NCBI GenBank assembly: GCA_019454045.1
Contig: SKCR01038121.1
Span: 85,911 to 149,910, forward strand
From: Zanthoxylum bungeanum
Lineage: Eukaryota > Streptophyta > Magnoliopsida > Sapindales > Rutaceae
Length of the DNA stretch: 64,000 nucleotides
Direction: 5' to 3'
Numbering within the stretch: position 1 is the first letter of the stretch; every line of letters starts with the position of its first letter. Made by a program: the position numbers and the translations under genes. Of the stretch, positions 1 to 10,891 are shown in pieces. The notes under the pieces were generated by a model. It ran no database searches, was not told the DNA's origin, and was given only the letters and a program-made list of their open reading frames with translations.

Positions 1-700
1 AAAAATTTCAAAAGATCTATCAATATCTAGGCTTGGCCAACGTTTCGGTTTACGGTTCCAAGAAATTGGAACCGTAACCAAACCGGTTCAAAATCGATTT
101 TGTTATGATTACAATTTTTTTGGAACCGTAGAATCGGTTTTTTTCGATTTAGTCCTTTAAAGAAAAAAATGTGATTTGATTCCGAATTTGAACCGAATCT
201 TAAGATTACGGTTCCGCATAATGTAGAACCATAACAAAATCGAAATGGATTTCGATTCGGTTCCGGCTTTGGAACCGTAACCTTACGGTTCAATTTCAGT
301 TCCAAACCGGAACTTTGACCGAATCTATCAATATCCACTAAAAATCATTTATCGATGAAAAAGGACTCAACAATCATAAAATTAAGAGAGATTGTCAATA
401 TATTCAAAGAAAAAGATAGTCCTTTTTTAAAATCGGACGATTTTGGAAAATCGAAAATCGTGGATTAATCACAGATTTATAAAATCGGATCAATCCGATA
501 GCAATAGATGAATTTCTCACGGATTAACTTGAACTGCACAGATATGGAGACAAATTTATCACCTTTCCTCCTACGCAGGGCCTAAATGTGTGACGTGATG
601 AAGATTTATTAAAATATTTTAGAAAACTAGAACAAGTTTCTATACAGTTGAACCTGTAAAATTTTAAAATTCAGCACTTATTTCATACACTCCCTTCTTT
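1..700. repeat. Repeat-like AT-rich flank downstream of IVD
   Basis: There is no credible gene here. Between about 27 and 340 the motif GGTTCCAAA/CCGGAACC recurs on both strands, giving short inverted pairs such as GGTTCCAAGAAATTGGAACC. This sort of composition is often found near the ends of plant hAT-like elements. From 430 to 500 a similar AATCGGA/TCCGAT motif is repeated. I see no clean terminal inverted repeat or target duplication, so the element class is open. The long minus-strand reading frame across 27-338 is a by-product of the repeated motif. Confidence 0.4.
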
Positions 701-780
701 AAACTGATGGAATTTCAAATTTTCAAATGAGTAAAAAAAAAAAAAAACTGTGGAATAAATCCTACAAACTGACCCGTCTC

Positions 781-3700
781 TCACTGCTGTTTAAAAAGCT
801 CACGGCCTATAATCATTCTTCGTATCTCACTGGTGCCTGCCCCAATTTCATACAATTTGGCATCTCGAAGGAGGCGTCCAGTCGCATACTCGTTTACATA
901 ACCATTACCACCTAAACATTGTATAGCCTGGAAAGTAGAATATGATGAATTCATCAATAATTTGACAAAACTATCGTGCAAAAATGACTACATATAGAAG
1001 CTGCATAATAAAGCGCCATATTTGGCCATTGAGCTAACAGAAATATAAGAGCTAAGACTAGGCAGAGCTGTCGGTTCACCTGCAAAGCAACTTGGGTGGC
1101 TCTTTCAGCTGCACAAAGTATCACTCCAGCACAGTCCTGAATATTGTAGCAACGGTCAGTTACAATATGCTTCAGTTTAACAGTCTTACGCTATTAGACA
1201 GAAATTATGCATTTTCTTTTTTCCCTTCCACTAATTAAAGAATTCAGATTTGCGACTATACCTTAGGGTCAACTTTTCCATTGTCACAGTCCCTTGCAAA
1301 AGAATAAACATATGACCTGAAATAATGGCAATTGTTAACTGCTGCCATGAGAAAAACCAAAGTTTTTGACGTATCAATGTGTTACGAAATCATAATTTCC
1401 TGTACCTTGAAGATTGTAAAGCAGTATACATGTCGGCAATTTTACCCTGTAATGCAATTGCAGGTTAAATAATGGCATAAGGCCTGAGATTCATTCAAAA
1501 GCACCAGCTACAAAACATCGGAACAATTATTATCACCAATTGCAAGTGCAAACCTGTATAAACTGAAATTCCCCAATTGGACGACCAAACTGCTCCCGCT
1601 GACGAACATATGGAAGAACAACGTCAATGCATGCCTGCATAATACCAAGGGGCCCAGCTGCCAAAACAAGCCTCTCCAAATCTAGTCCTGACATCATAAC
1701 ATAAACTCCTGAAAGAAGGGACAATCTTGGATCAGAATATTATGCAAGTATAACATGATCGAACTGGTTTTTAAATAACTATAAGACAATAAACATATGG
1801 GTACTGATAATTAAAATAGATAATAAAAAACAGGCAGAAATATGGAATGGTTCTTCCAGTTCTCCGATAAACATGCAGCAATGTTCTGTATATAATTAAA
1901 ATTTTAAGTTTGTAGTACAAAACACAACCTTTTCCTTCCTTGCCAAGAATATTTTCATCTGGAACAAAGCAATTCTCAAATACAAGCTCACATCTGCATA
2001 GACCATTAGCATTATGAGTAACAGAGTAAGTAGCTAAGAGGGAAAGAGTTGGGGTGGACTTTGAAAACAAAAAAGTTCAATTAAAAGCATTTCAGACGTA
2101 CGTATCGCTTCCTCGCATCCCGAGCTTGTCTAACTTCTGGGCGGTGCTGAATCTGCAGAACCAAAAAGAACTTGCTGATCAATAATCATCATTGCAAGCA
2201 GATCTCATAAACTTATTCAAAATATTTTAGGAACTTATGGACAAAGATCAATAAATGTAAGGAATCTGTTCCATCTTGACGAAAACCCAGTTTTAAAGGA
2301 AAATTTTTCGGAGAACTTTATTCTTATAGAAGTGTTTTCTACCTACATATGCTATTAAAAGAGAAAAGGGGGGAAAAATGAATGCTTTCATCCCTATGTG
2401 TTGTCTAGAATCCACCTCTTTTCTTCATCAATTATGTTGTCATTCTCGTGTAAACTCTCATTAGTTATTATTAAGCTCCCGTTGTGTTTGAGTGCATATC
2501 ATTCTACCATTTCAATATTTCATCAGCATGCAATTATATGGGGCCCTTCAGCACAAAGCCTTCAATGAACGTGAGCTAGTGATAGTAGTGGTTCAACAGA
2601 TTGAACATGTCACAAGAGTTAGTTGCTTGATCATTGATACAGCCATTGATCAAAAGTTTTGATTCAAAACTATCCTATACGCCAAGATAGCAAATCCCAG
2701 GACTGACTATAATCTAAAGTTGACTCTTCAGTAAATTTTCTAAAGCTTTCCTAAAAAGGTTTTATGACTTGCGAATTCTGAATAGTCAAAGAACTAAAAA
2801 GCTATTGTGGACATACCCGGGCATTCCTTTCTCTATGATAAATGCTGTGATTCCTTTTGAGCCAGCAATCATGTCTGTTTTTGCATAAACAACCTGTAAC
2901 AAATTGATGATGACTAAAGACAAATGACAGAAAATTTTAAGGAAAAAAATACCGAAAAGAGTAAAGTCAATAAAAAAAATATAATAAACAGAGTAAAGTC
3001 AATAATTGTAAAAGGCAACTTATTTTCAGACTGAAATAAAAATATACAGACATGGATAACAAAAGAAAAGTAGTTTTCAAAATACCAACATCTGAGCAAC
3101 TGGACCGTTAGTGCACCACATCTTGTTCCCATTTATGATAAAACCCCCATCTACGCGATCAGCTTTGCATTTCATGCTAACAACATCAGAGCCAGCTGCA
3201 TAGGACACAAAACATCAGCCAGACTGCCTTACAAAAAGCTAGACTGCTGTAGAAGAAGTTTGAGCAAGTTACCATTGGGTTCACTCATGGCAAGAGCTCC
3301 TACATGTTCTCCACTAATAAGCTTCACAACCACAGACCACAGGTTAGATAAAATGTTGTCAAAAGGCGTGACATTAACATATTTTCATGAATATAAATAG
3401 CAGAAAAAGAGGGAAATCGGAGGGAAGCCCCTTAAATGTAACAATACCATGACATTAAGAACTAAATTACAAAATAAATTCAGCTAGACAATGAAGTATC
3501 ATAAAAGACCTCCATAGGATCAGTGACTACTACAGATCACAGAAAAGATTATCAATGCTGCTACTAAAGCATGACCATTTTAGACAAACAATGAAACAAT
3601 TTATAGCAGAATCAGACTCAACAACAATATGTCACATGCTGTGGAGCATCTCTACAGATGTTAGCCTTATAAAATACACAACGAAAACAAATGGAAATCA

Positions 3701-5247
3701 CACCTTTGGCAGGTACTTCTCTTTCTGAGCAGGGCTCCCATTCCTCACCTGGAAAACCATAAAAGAACATATATGTCTTAAGATCCGTTTCCAATTCACC
3801 ATTCAAGTACTATTACAAGTTGAACCACAATTTTCTTATTTACCAATTGATTGATGCACAAATTAGAATGAGCACCATAAGAGAGACCAACAGATCCTGA
3901 AGCACGGCTAATTTCTTCTAGTGCTATACAGTGATACAAGTATCCAAGCCCAAGTCCTCCATATTCCTCTACAAAACAATACGAGAAATGGTGAGCCAGG
4001 ACTCCAAAACTCAAATTCCATCAAGGAAATTAAAATTAGCTCAACGAAAAAAATTATGATCAATCCATTAAAAATTATAAATATAGGATTAAACTCTAAT
4101 ACTAGGCAAGGAAGTGGTAATCGAAAACGGAAGAATTCAATTCATTATTTGTTTCTTCTAAGACACACTAAAAGTACAAATAACTTGTCAATTCCTGCAT
4201 TTAACATCCTTTTCAGGATAAGTTTGAGATTGAAGTGTCATGGCTTTTAATCACTAGTTGTCAAGTAAAAATAGGTGTTTGCCAATGTGTGCTTTAAAAT
4301 CAAGCCGTCGTTGGTTTGAAGTTGAACACAGACTAATAAATTCATCAAATGCTTTCGATTAGATCGAAGTGATGATCAAGCGTCTTAATAAAATTTGTCA
4401 CCTGGGTTTGAGCCTTGGGGAGGTAAGTGGGGAGGTAAGAGTTTAAAATATATTTAGGCTTGCCCACCTTTTTACCTTTTATAGAAAAAGAAAAATAAAT
4501 AATGAGATTCTCACTCAATAAAGTCTTCCCCATTTATTACATAATAGGATGAACTTGCACCGAAAGGTATAACGTGTAGGTTTATTGGATATACTAAGCA
4601 TTCAATGGGATATCAATTCTACGATCCAGAAGAATCAAGTGTGTTCGTTTTCATTTCTCGTAACACCACCATTCTGGTAAGATAATTTGTGTTAGAAAGT
4701 GGGGATTGTAGAAAGATTACAAACAAAACATATGAACTCTCCAAAAGCTCATCAAAAACTCCATAGCAGACTATCTTAAGAACAAAAAAAATAAAGGCTT
4801 TTGTGATGGTTCAATACCTGGTGCAGTTATTCCATGGAGATTAAAATCTCCCATGAGTTTCCATAAGTTAACATCCTGTAGCACAATCCATGAGATTAAA
4901 TCAAAAATTGAATTCACAAAACAACAAGAATCAAAATGACAAAAAATGATTTGACATAAAATACAACCTTTGGAAAATAATTAGATTGGTCAATATTGGC
5001 CGCATGAGGAGCAATGTTTTCTTGCGCAAATTGCCCTACACTTTCTTTAAACTACAATCATTTTTCAAATTAAAAATAAATAAATAAATAAATACATGAG
5101 AGAACAAAAAACAAAGATACAGGGGGTGAGAGAGACCTGCAATTGAGATTCATCGAAGAGCAGAGAAGTGGATAAAGCAGCTGAGTGTTTGTGCTTCGTT
5201 TTAAGAAACGAAGCACAAAGAGACCGTACAGCAAAGAGCCTCTGCAT
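781..5247 (-). CDS. IVD: isovaleryl-CoA dehydrogenase, mitochondrial (15 exons, complete)
   Basis: The mitochondrial flavoprotein of the acyl-CoA dehydrogenase family oxidises isovaleryl-CoA to 3-methylcrotonyl-CoA in leucine breakdown and passes electrons to ETF. The exons I read on the minus strand are 5137-5247, 4968-5051, 4818-4875, 3844-3968, 3704-3748, 3273-3321, 3086-3195, 2817-2893, 2102-2152, 1929-1993, 1554-1708, 1406-1446, 1262-1316, 1080-1136 and 781-927. All junctions are GT-AG and in phase, giving 1230 nt (409 codons plus stop), the same length as I recall for the Arabidopsis enzyme. Residues 1-30 ([10 protein letters not shown]...) are rich in Arg, Lys and Ser and fit a mitochondrial presequence. 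The N-terminal helical domain contains [13 protein letters not shown] near residue 85, and the FAD/beta domain contains [10 protein letters not shown]. The motif [11 protein letters not shown] places Glu270 where IVD keeps its catalytic base, whereas other family members use a C-terminal Glu; here that later position reads YEIGAGTSE, with Ala, as expected for IVD. The gene looks intact. Confidence 0.97.
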
Positions 5248-5302
5248 TCTTCGTTTTAGTTTTAGAAACTGAATAACAGATTATTCATCTCTTTCTCACT
5301 GT

Positions 5303-5328
5303 GTATATATATATATATATATATATAA
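5303..5328 (-). promoter_or_regulatory. (TA)n tract in the TATA position of IVD
   Basis: An uninterrupted TA dinucleotide tract lies about 55-80 bp upstream of the IVD start codon on the transcribed side. It could serve as the TATA element of the gene and is also a microsatellite likely to vary in length. The leader between it and the ATG at 5247 is short and has no upstream ATG in frame. That it acts as the promoter is an inference from position. Confidence 0.4.
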
Positions 5329-5339
5329 TCGGACCGAAT

Positions 5340-6150
5340 CCGGTCCACGTAAAGTTCACATTCAACTAAAAGACATGAGATTTTTCTATCTTTATCTACT
5401 TTTATAATCCACATAAACCTTACTTAAGTGTCATCATATATATAATAGTTGAGGTTTATCAACAGAGTAAGCTTGACACGGTGTATCTTTCAATAGTGAT
5501 CTAAAAGTTGAATGAACTATTTGATCGACCGGTTGAAATGTTTCAGTTGAATCGGCAGGATCAGTAATGTGATAAATAATTTTATTTAATTAAAAATTTA
5601 AAAAATAATAATATAAAATTACAAAATATATATGATTAATACAATCATTAATCATGATCTAAAAGTTTATAAATAAAAAAATACAATCATTAATTCTAAT
5701 AATTTCTAACATCAATTAAAATAAAGTGATTTGAACTAAAAAAACGATTTAGAATCCTCTTAATTTAAAACAAAAATAGTCCAAAACTGTGTCGATTCAC
5801 TCATTTTGATCGATTTTTAGGTTTTTCGGACTAGACTTGTGGTCAATTCCCAGTTCGATCAGTTCAACCATCAAATCTGATCTGATTTTGAAAACAGTGA
5901 TGATGACTAAAACTATTCACAAAATATTGATACTTTGTAACTAAAATTACAAAATAGTAATGCTACGTTTGGTTGGGGTGAATAGAAGGTGAATCGATGG
6001 AATGAGTTTAGGTGATGTCCATTCCTTCATCTGATTGAATTTTAAAGATGTTCATGAGCGTGAACTTCAACTCCTTATTCTCCCTATGTGACAATAAGCA
6101 ATTCTCCTCATATATGTGGTATTGATATTACCACTTTATGGAAAATAATA
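5340..6150. other. Intergenic, AT-rich, no gene seen
   Basis: This is the upstream flank of IVD. It contains long A/T-rich stretches (5570-5760), a segment with GATCGACCGGTTGAA/TTCAACC-like motifs, and the phrase CTACGTTTGGTTGGGGTGAAT near 5963, which resembles the start of some plant miniature elements. I find no open frame with coding character. Confidence 0.5.
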
Positions 6151-6151
6151 G

Positions 6152-6612
6152 AGGTGGGCATCGGATCGGATCGGATCGGATTTGGCTATCGAACCCAATC
6201 GAATCATGTTTGGTTCATTTGTCGAATTTCGGATCGGATCGGATAAATTTGATAACTATCGGATCGAATTGGATTTTATCCGATTTGATAACAAATCCGA
6301 TAAGGAATCCGATTTGATAACGGATTTGAAATCCGATAGAGAATCCGATTTGATAATAAATCTGATAGTAGATTCGATTTGATAACAAATCTGATTTGAT
6401 AACGGATCCGATTCGAAAAATTTATTTGAAAATTTGTAAATTCATAACAATTTTATCGAATCGGATCGGATAACTTAAAATTCAAATCAATTTTATCAAA
6501 TCGGATCCGTTATCAAATCGAATCCACTATCGGATTCATTATCAAATCGGATTCTCTATCGGATTCGAATCCGTTATCAAATCGGATTAGAATCCGTTAT
6601 CAAATCGGATGA
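6152..6612. repeat. Foldback repeat built from TCGGATCGGAT / GATTTGATAACGGAT
   Basis: The segment opens with GGTGGGCATCGGATCGGATCGG. Its left half (about 6287-6415) is an inverted copy of its right half (about 6480-6610): the order ATCCGATAGAGAATCC, GATTTGATAA, TCTGATAGT, GATTCGATTTGATAAC on one side is matched on the complementary strand on the other. The arms are over 100 bp long, separated by about 65 bp. A transcript would fold into a long hairpin. No protein is implied; the 66-residue frame here is a by-product of the repeat. It is probably a non-autonomous foldback or hAT-like element. Confidence 0.65.
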
Positions 6613-6635
6613 GCCACACGTCTGAGTTTTACTAA

Positions 6636-8705
6636 TGACCGGCGTAAACACACACGTATAACGCAAGCGCACGTATCGTTTAAGTAGTATAAAATAATCG
6701 ATCCCACGAGGACTTATTTCCTACTGTTTTATTAATTGTTGAATCTATTTAATTACAAATATCTAATTAAATGGATAAGAGAGAGATTGTTTGTTTGTTT
6801 GGTTGAGTGTGGATTTGCAAAATAAATAAATAAAAAGATAAAAGAAAATACTAAGGAAAATAACAAAAGACACAAAATTCTAGGGTTGTGATTTATTCCA
6901 ATATCATTATAAAGATGAAGTGATTATTTTATAGTTAGGAAATACAATGATTTATTAACCTGGAACACGAAATTATGCGAAAGCATCTGTCGATGGTCAG
7001 ACACAAATACCCAGTAAACCCAATTGAACCATATTCCTATGTCAACCACATTATCTGGATTCATTAAGATTAAGTTCCAATTTATGGCTACCCTCGCCTG
7101 ACAGGTATATTCCTATCCTGTAAGGAAATCTATTAAAGGGTTATCTATCCTCAAGGAAGATCGTGGGCTATTGAGTCTAAGGTTTTAAACTTAAAATCTC
7201 TATGTCTAGTTCATTTTAAGTTTACCTAATCAATTTTATTAGTGATCAGTTAATAAAAAGCATTAAGATTAAGACTCAATAAATAATCATTATATTACCC
7301 AAACTATAATCTAACCCTTATAAACCGGTGATATTGAAATTCATCACAACCTTAGAAAAACTTACACATAATTATAACTAGTAAAAACATAAAATTAAAA
7401 GACATAAAATAAAATGCTAAAAAGTAATTACAATAAAATAAAATGCTAAGGTAAAAGGAATTACTTTTACTACTACTAATTTAGATATCTCCCATAAAAT
7501 AATATATAAACTTGTGATATTATTTACCAACCGACCAATCTGGCGGTATCCGTGATTAGTCAGGTTTAAACCAGATTAAAATTAAATTACCAACCGACCA
7601 ATATAGCGGTATTCCTTATTAAGTCAATATTTAAAATAGTTAATATATTATTTTTAAGGGAGATTAATCTAAATAGCAATAGTAGAAGAATTACCTTTCA
7701 CCCTAGCTGAAAAAGTTACTTCAACATGGTGAATAGTAAAAACTGTAAAAAGTAAAAAGTAAAAATTAAATTACTATTATTACAACAAGTAATTAAAATT
7801 ATTTACAAAACTAAAAATTAAAAAAACTAAAAATAAAAATAAAAATTCTAGAGAGAGAAATTAAGAGAGAGAGAAGTGTTAGGTATTTAAAATCTGAAAA
7901 TTCGCCATCTATTTATAGCAAAAGTTTTCACTGTTTGGTCACTGTTCGCGCGTCGCGACGCTGGATTTTTCACTATTTGGTCGACGTGGCACGCTGAGAA
8001 GGCGACACGTGCATGGCGGCTGACTGTTCACGCGACACGTGTCAAGGCGGCTAAGACTCAATTATTGTGATGACGTCATTGATGACGTCATGCTGATGTG
8101 GCGATGACTTGGCGCTGGCGTGTGGTGGCATGTGTTGCAATTGTCGGCACAATAGGATTGCGACACGTGGCGACACGTGTCACGTGGTGATTGGCTGATG
8201 CTGAGGTGTCAAGTTGACTTGGTTGACCTTGTGACGTGGCTGATGACGTGGCGTGACACATGGCGAGTTGACTCGTTGACCGCTGACATGGCTGATGACA
8301 AGGCGACACGTGTCAAGTCAAAGTGTCGGCAGCATATGATGTTGACACGTGGCACGGCGCACGTTAGCAGATTCGTTGTGATGGTGACACGTGTCACGGC
8401 GCACGTTAGCAAAGTCAACTTTTCTCAGATTCTGATTTTGTGGACCCGGCGCATGTTAGCAGATTCGGCGCACGCTGGGCGTCGCGACTCTGAAGGTCTG
8501 GGCGGCGCGACGCTGGAAATTACCAAAATGCCCTTTTTTCCACCAATTTTCACTGTTTTATATTCCAAATCACCTCCAGAATGTCCTGAAACTTTATTTA
8601 TCTACAAAATAACACAAAACACATCAAAACATTCACAAAACTCAAGAAACTATACAAAATATTAGATTAAATGAGTGGAAATAGTGATATAAATACCACT
8701 CATCA
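6636..8705 (-). repeat. 3' LTR of the LOG-carrying element
   Basis: The 2070-bp LTR matches 14078-16151 throughout. It contains a TATAAATA box (7910-7917), a dense run of ACGT-core motifs upstream of it (7981-8425), two copies of a 16-nt bulged hairpin in the transcribed part (7531-7546 and 7594-7609), and the U5 end conserved across the family. Several long open frames within 8088-8665 arise from the GC-rich U3 repeats and are not genes. Confidence 0.93.
7910..8425 (-). promoter_or_regulatory. LTR promoter: TATA box plus about 15 ACGT-core motifs
   Basis: Read on the minus strand, a TATAAATA box (7910-7917) is preceded within about 70-510 bp by roughly fifteen ACGT cores. They include G-boxes (CACGTG, several as GACACGTGTC or ACACGTGGC), two TGACGTCA palindromes at 8071-8078 and 8083-8090, and GACGTGG sites. 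ACGT cores are bound by plant bZIP factors (ABRE/G-box, as-1-like C-box) and some bHLH factors. The same cluster is at 15425-15865 in the other LTR. The cousin at 59967-61808 has only two or three. Stress or ABA responsiveness is an inference. Confidence 0.7.
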
Positions 8706-8719
8706 CACCCCCAAACCTA
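8706..8719 (-). other. Polypurine tract next to the 3' LTR
   Basis: On the minus strand the sequence TAGGTTTGGGGGTG abuts the TGATGAG start of the 3' LTR. Its position and purine content fit the plus-strand priming site of reverse transcription. Confidence 0.8.
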
Positions 8720-10039
8720 ACATTTTGCTAGTCCTCGAGCAAAATACAAAATGGAATAACATAATAAAATTTAACTAAACCATTTTCGTAGGGATCACGG
8801 TTGCATTTAGCATATGCAACAAGCCTTAAACCCCTAGGTGTCCCTAGTGGACGAGTTGTAGTCTCGTGAGGGCTTACACAGCAATGATACCCACAAACAT
8901 TTTACAAAAGTAAAAAGGTATTAAAACTAATGCACACAAAAGCAAAAGACAAGCGAAAAGAGAATAAAAAAGTTAGTAACTAATCAGGTGAAACTTCTAC
9001 TACAAGTTACTAGTTGTTTTGTTTCTTTCTAAATTACCGAATAAGTAAATTCTCCGATTATTTTCATCTTTCTTCATATACACAGTCAACATAATATTAA
9101 ACAACTCATTTTTGCCCATAACAGTCATAAGTGCAGTTGATAAGAGAGTAATATTTTTGTCCTAAAGTTCTATCAGATTTCACACCTTTTTGTAGTAATG
9201 GAATAATTTTCTGATTTTTCTGATTTTTTTCTTTGCTTTTTCTGAATTTTGACTTTTTATTTATATACAATACCTTCTGTCTATGTAGCGAGCTTTGGGT
9301 CGGTGGCTCCCAAACCAGTTGGCTTTAGGGCACCAGGTGTTAAGACACCCCTACGAACTTAATTACTCAGACTTCAGATATGAATATATTTTTGCGCAGT
9401 ATCTTCGATCCATGTAGCGAGCTTTGGGCCAATGACTCCCAAACCAGTTGGTTTTAGGGCACTAGGTGTTAAAACCCTTACAGACTTAATAACCCGGATC
9501 TTAGATACTTTATTTTTGTACATCAATTTTTTTTTTTTTTTTTTTTTTTTATTCCATAACTATGTATAGATGCTTCCTCCAATTAAACTATAGCACGGAA
9601 TATTACAAACTTTTCAATTACAGCTCATGTCTGTATGTTTCCATATAAGTTCATAATACCTGTCAACTGAACATATGAAGATCCATTTTAGTCAGTGTTA
9701 AGGAGAATTCACAAATTAAATAATTCAAAAGGAAATAAACAAAAATTAACTTATTTCGAAATAAATGGTTTGAAATACGTCTCAAGAGTGGAAATTCCTT
9801 ACTCGGCTATCTCTTACCAATTTCGCCTTTTTAGTCAAAATAAAAACACAAAAAAAGCAAAATTTTTTTGTAATTTTTGAAAATTTTCATTTTTTTTTTG
9901 TATTTTTCGAAAAATTTTGGACTAAAAATAAAAACACAATACAAACAAATACTATTAACTATACCTCACCCCCAAACCTAAATGAGACATTGTCCCCAAT
10001 GTCTTAAATAGTAGAAGAAGAGTTTAGAAAATAATACCT
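8720..10039 (-). other. 3' untranslated interior of the LOG-carrying element
   Basis: There is no coding sequence. The segment near the LTR contains GCTCGAGGACTAGCAAAATG in sense, a phrase I associate with the 3' interior of Tat/Athila-like elements. Two copies of a unit starting GTAGCGAGCTTTGGG lie at 9285 and 9414, a 129-bp tandem duplication. A T-run of about 25 nt lies at 9530-9550. The stretch 9560-10030 is homologous, in inverted orientation within the window, to 63210-63990 of the second family member. Confidence 0.7.
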
Positions 10040-10064
10040 GGTTAGTTGAAATTCTACAGGAAAT

Positions 10065-10722
10065 TTACAGGTTAAGATCCAGATTAATTCTACGCCTCTT
10101 ACCACGATCGTCTTCGGACCAATTTATCTTTGAAATGATAGGGTCAACTTTCGGTTCATAGGCTATGAGTTGGTCAATTAGATCTGGAGCAGTTCTGGCA
10201 GTGAAGAGAGTTCTTTTAAAGGTTTTGACACGAACCCATTTCTTCGAGCATCATCAAGAAACACACAAAGAAAATCATAAAATCCATCAACGTTGTACAG
10301 TCCAATTGGTTTCTGGTGTATGTTCAGGTTCGCCCAAGATAGTACTATAAAAATTTCCTCCAATGTGCCCAAGCCACCTGGCAAAGCAATAAAAGCATCA
10401 GCACGGTTAATCATTTCTACCAATCGTTCCGACATACCTGGCACGATCAGTTCCTCTCCGTTTGTTTGTTCAATAAGATTTGCCTCTGCCAAGGGTTTTG
10501 GGATGATTCCCAAAACATGACTGCCTCCTTCCTGTACGGCCTTTGAAACAATCCCCATTAGTCCAAGATTACCTCCGCCATATATTAAGTGTATATTCCT
10601 TGCGGCTAAGACTCGACCCAATTCCTGTGCTGCTTCTATGTATTGTGGTTTAGTTCCAACAGTACTACCGCAAAACACACAGATGTTCTCAACTCATCTT
10701 CTTGAAGTGGCTTCCATTTTTT
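10065..10722 (-). pseudogene. intronless LOG-family cytokinin riboside 5'-monophosphate phosphoribohydrolase copy, frameshifted
   Basis: LOG enzymes cut cytokinin nucleotides to the active free base. The longest open stretch (10178-10678) encodes 166 residues with family hallmarks: VFCGST near the start, YGGGNLGLMG at about residues 33-42, and the signature PGGLGTLEE at about 100-108, followed by the IHQKPIG region. Homology continues beyond both ends of this frame. Upstream, KWKPLQEDELRT is in another frame, implying one lost base near 10683. Downstream, TARTAPDLIDQLIAYEP to a natural stop at 10065 is again in another frame, implying one lost base near 10220. Known LOG genes have several introns and this copy has none over its whole length, so it looks like a cDNA-derived copy taken up by the retrotransposon. 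It cannot make a full enzyme as it stands. Confidence 0.88.
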
Positions 10723-10791
10723 ATGTATTTCTTTTTTTTTTTCAAATCAGGATGCCTTCAAAAGTGCAATGACGAGTTGAATTTATAATAC

Positions 10792-10891
10792 CTGAAAAGG
10801 GTGAATAAAAATAGCACTAATATCTTCCAAAGGACGATTGTTAGCTAAACACAACAATGAATCGTGAAAGGTCAAAAAGGCTGGATCCTGT
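10792..10891 (-). other. Exon-like 100-bp fragment of unknown origin in the captured block
   Basis: On the minus strand a pyrimidine-rich TTATTTTCGTAG acceptor precedes 100 bp that are open in one frame (RQDPAFLTFHDSLLCLANN...), and CCCTTTTCAG/GTATTATAA follows as a donor. It reads like one internal exon with flanking intron sequence, picked up as genomic DNA. I do not recognise the protein. It lies just upstream, in sense, of the LOG copy. Confidence 0.35.

Noticed and set aside
27..338. 103-codon minus-strand frame rich in Asn, Arg and Phe
   Set aside because: It derives from the repeated GGTTCCAAACC motif; no domain or start context.
8088..8665. Several overlapping open frames of 69-162 codons on both strands (also at 15534-16110)
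   Set aside because: They lie in the GC-rich U3 of the LTRs, appear in both copies with frame differences, and consist of repeated ACGT and GTCGCGAC motifs.
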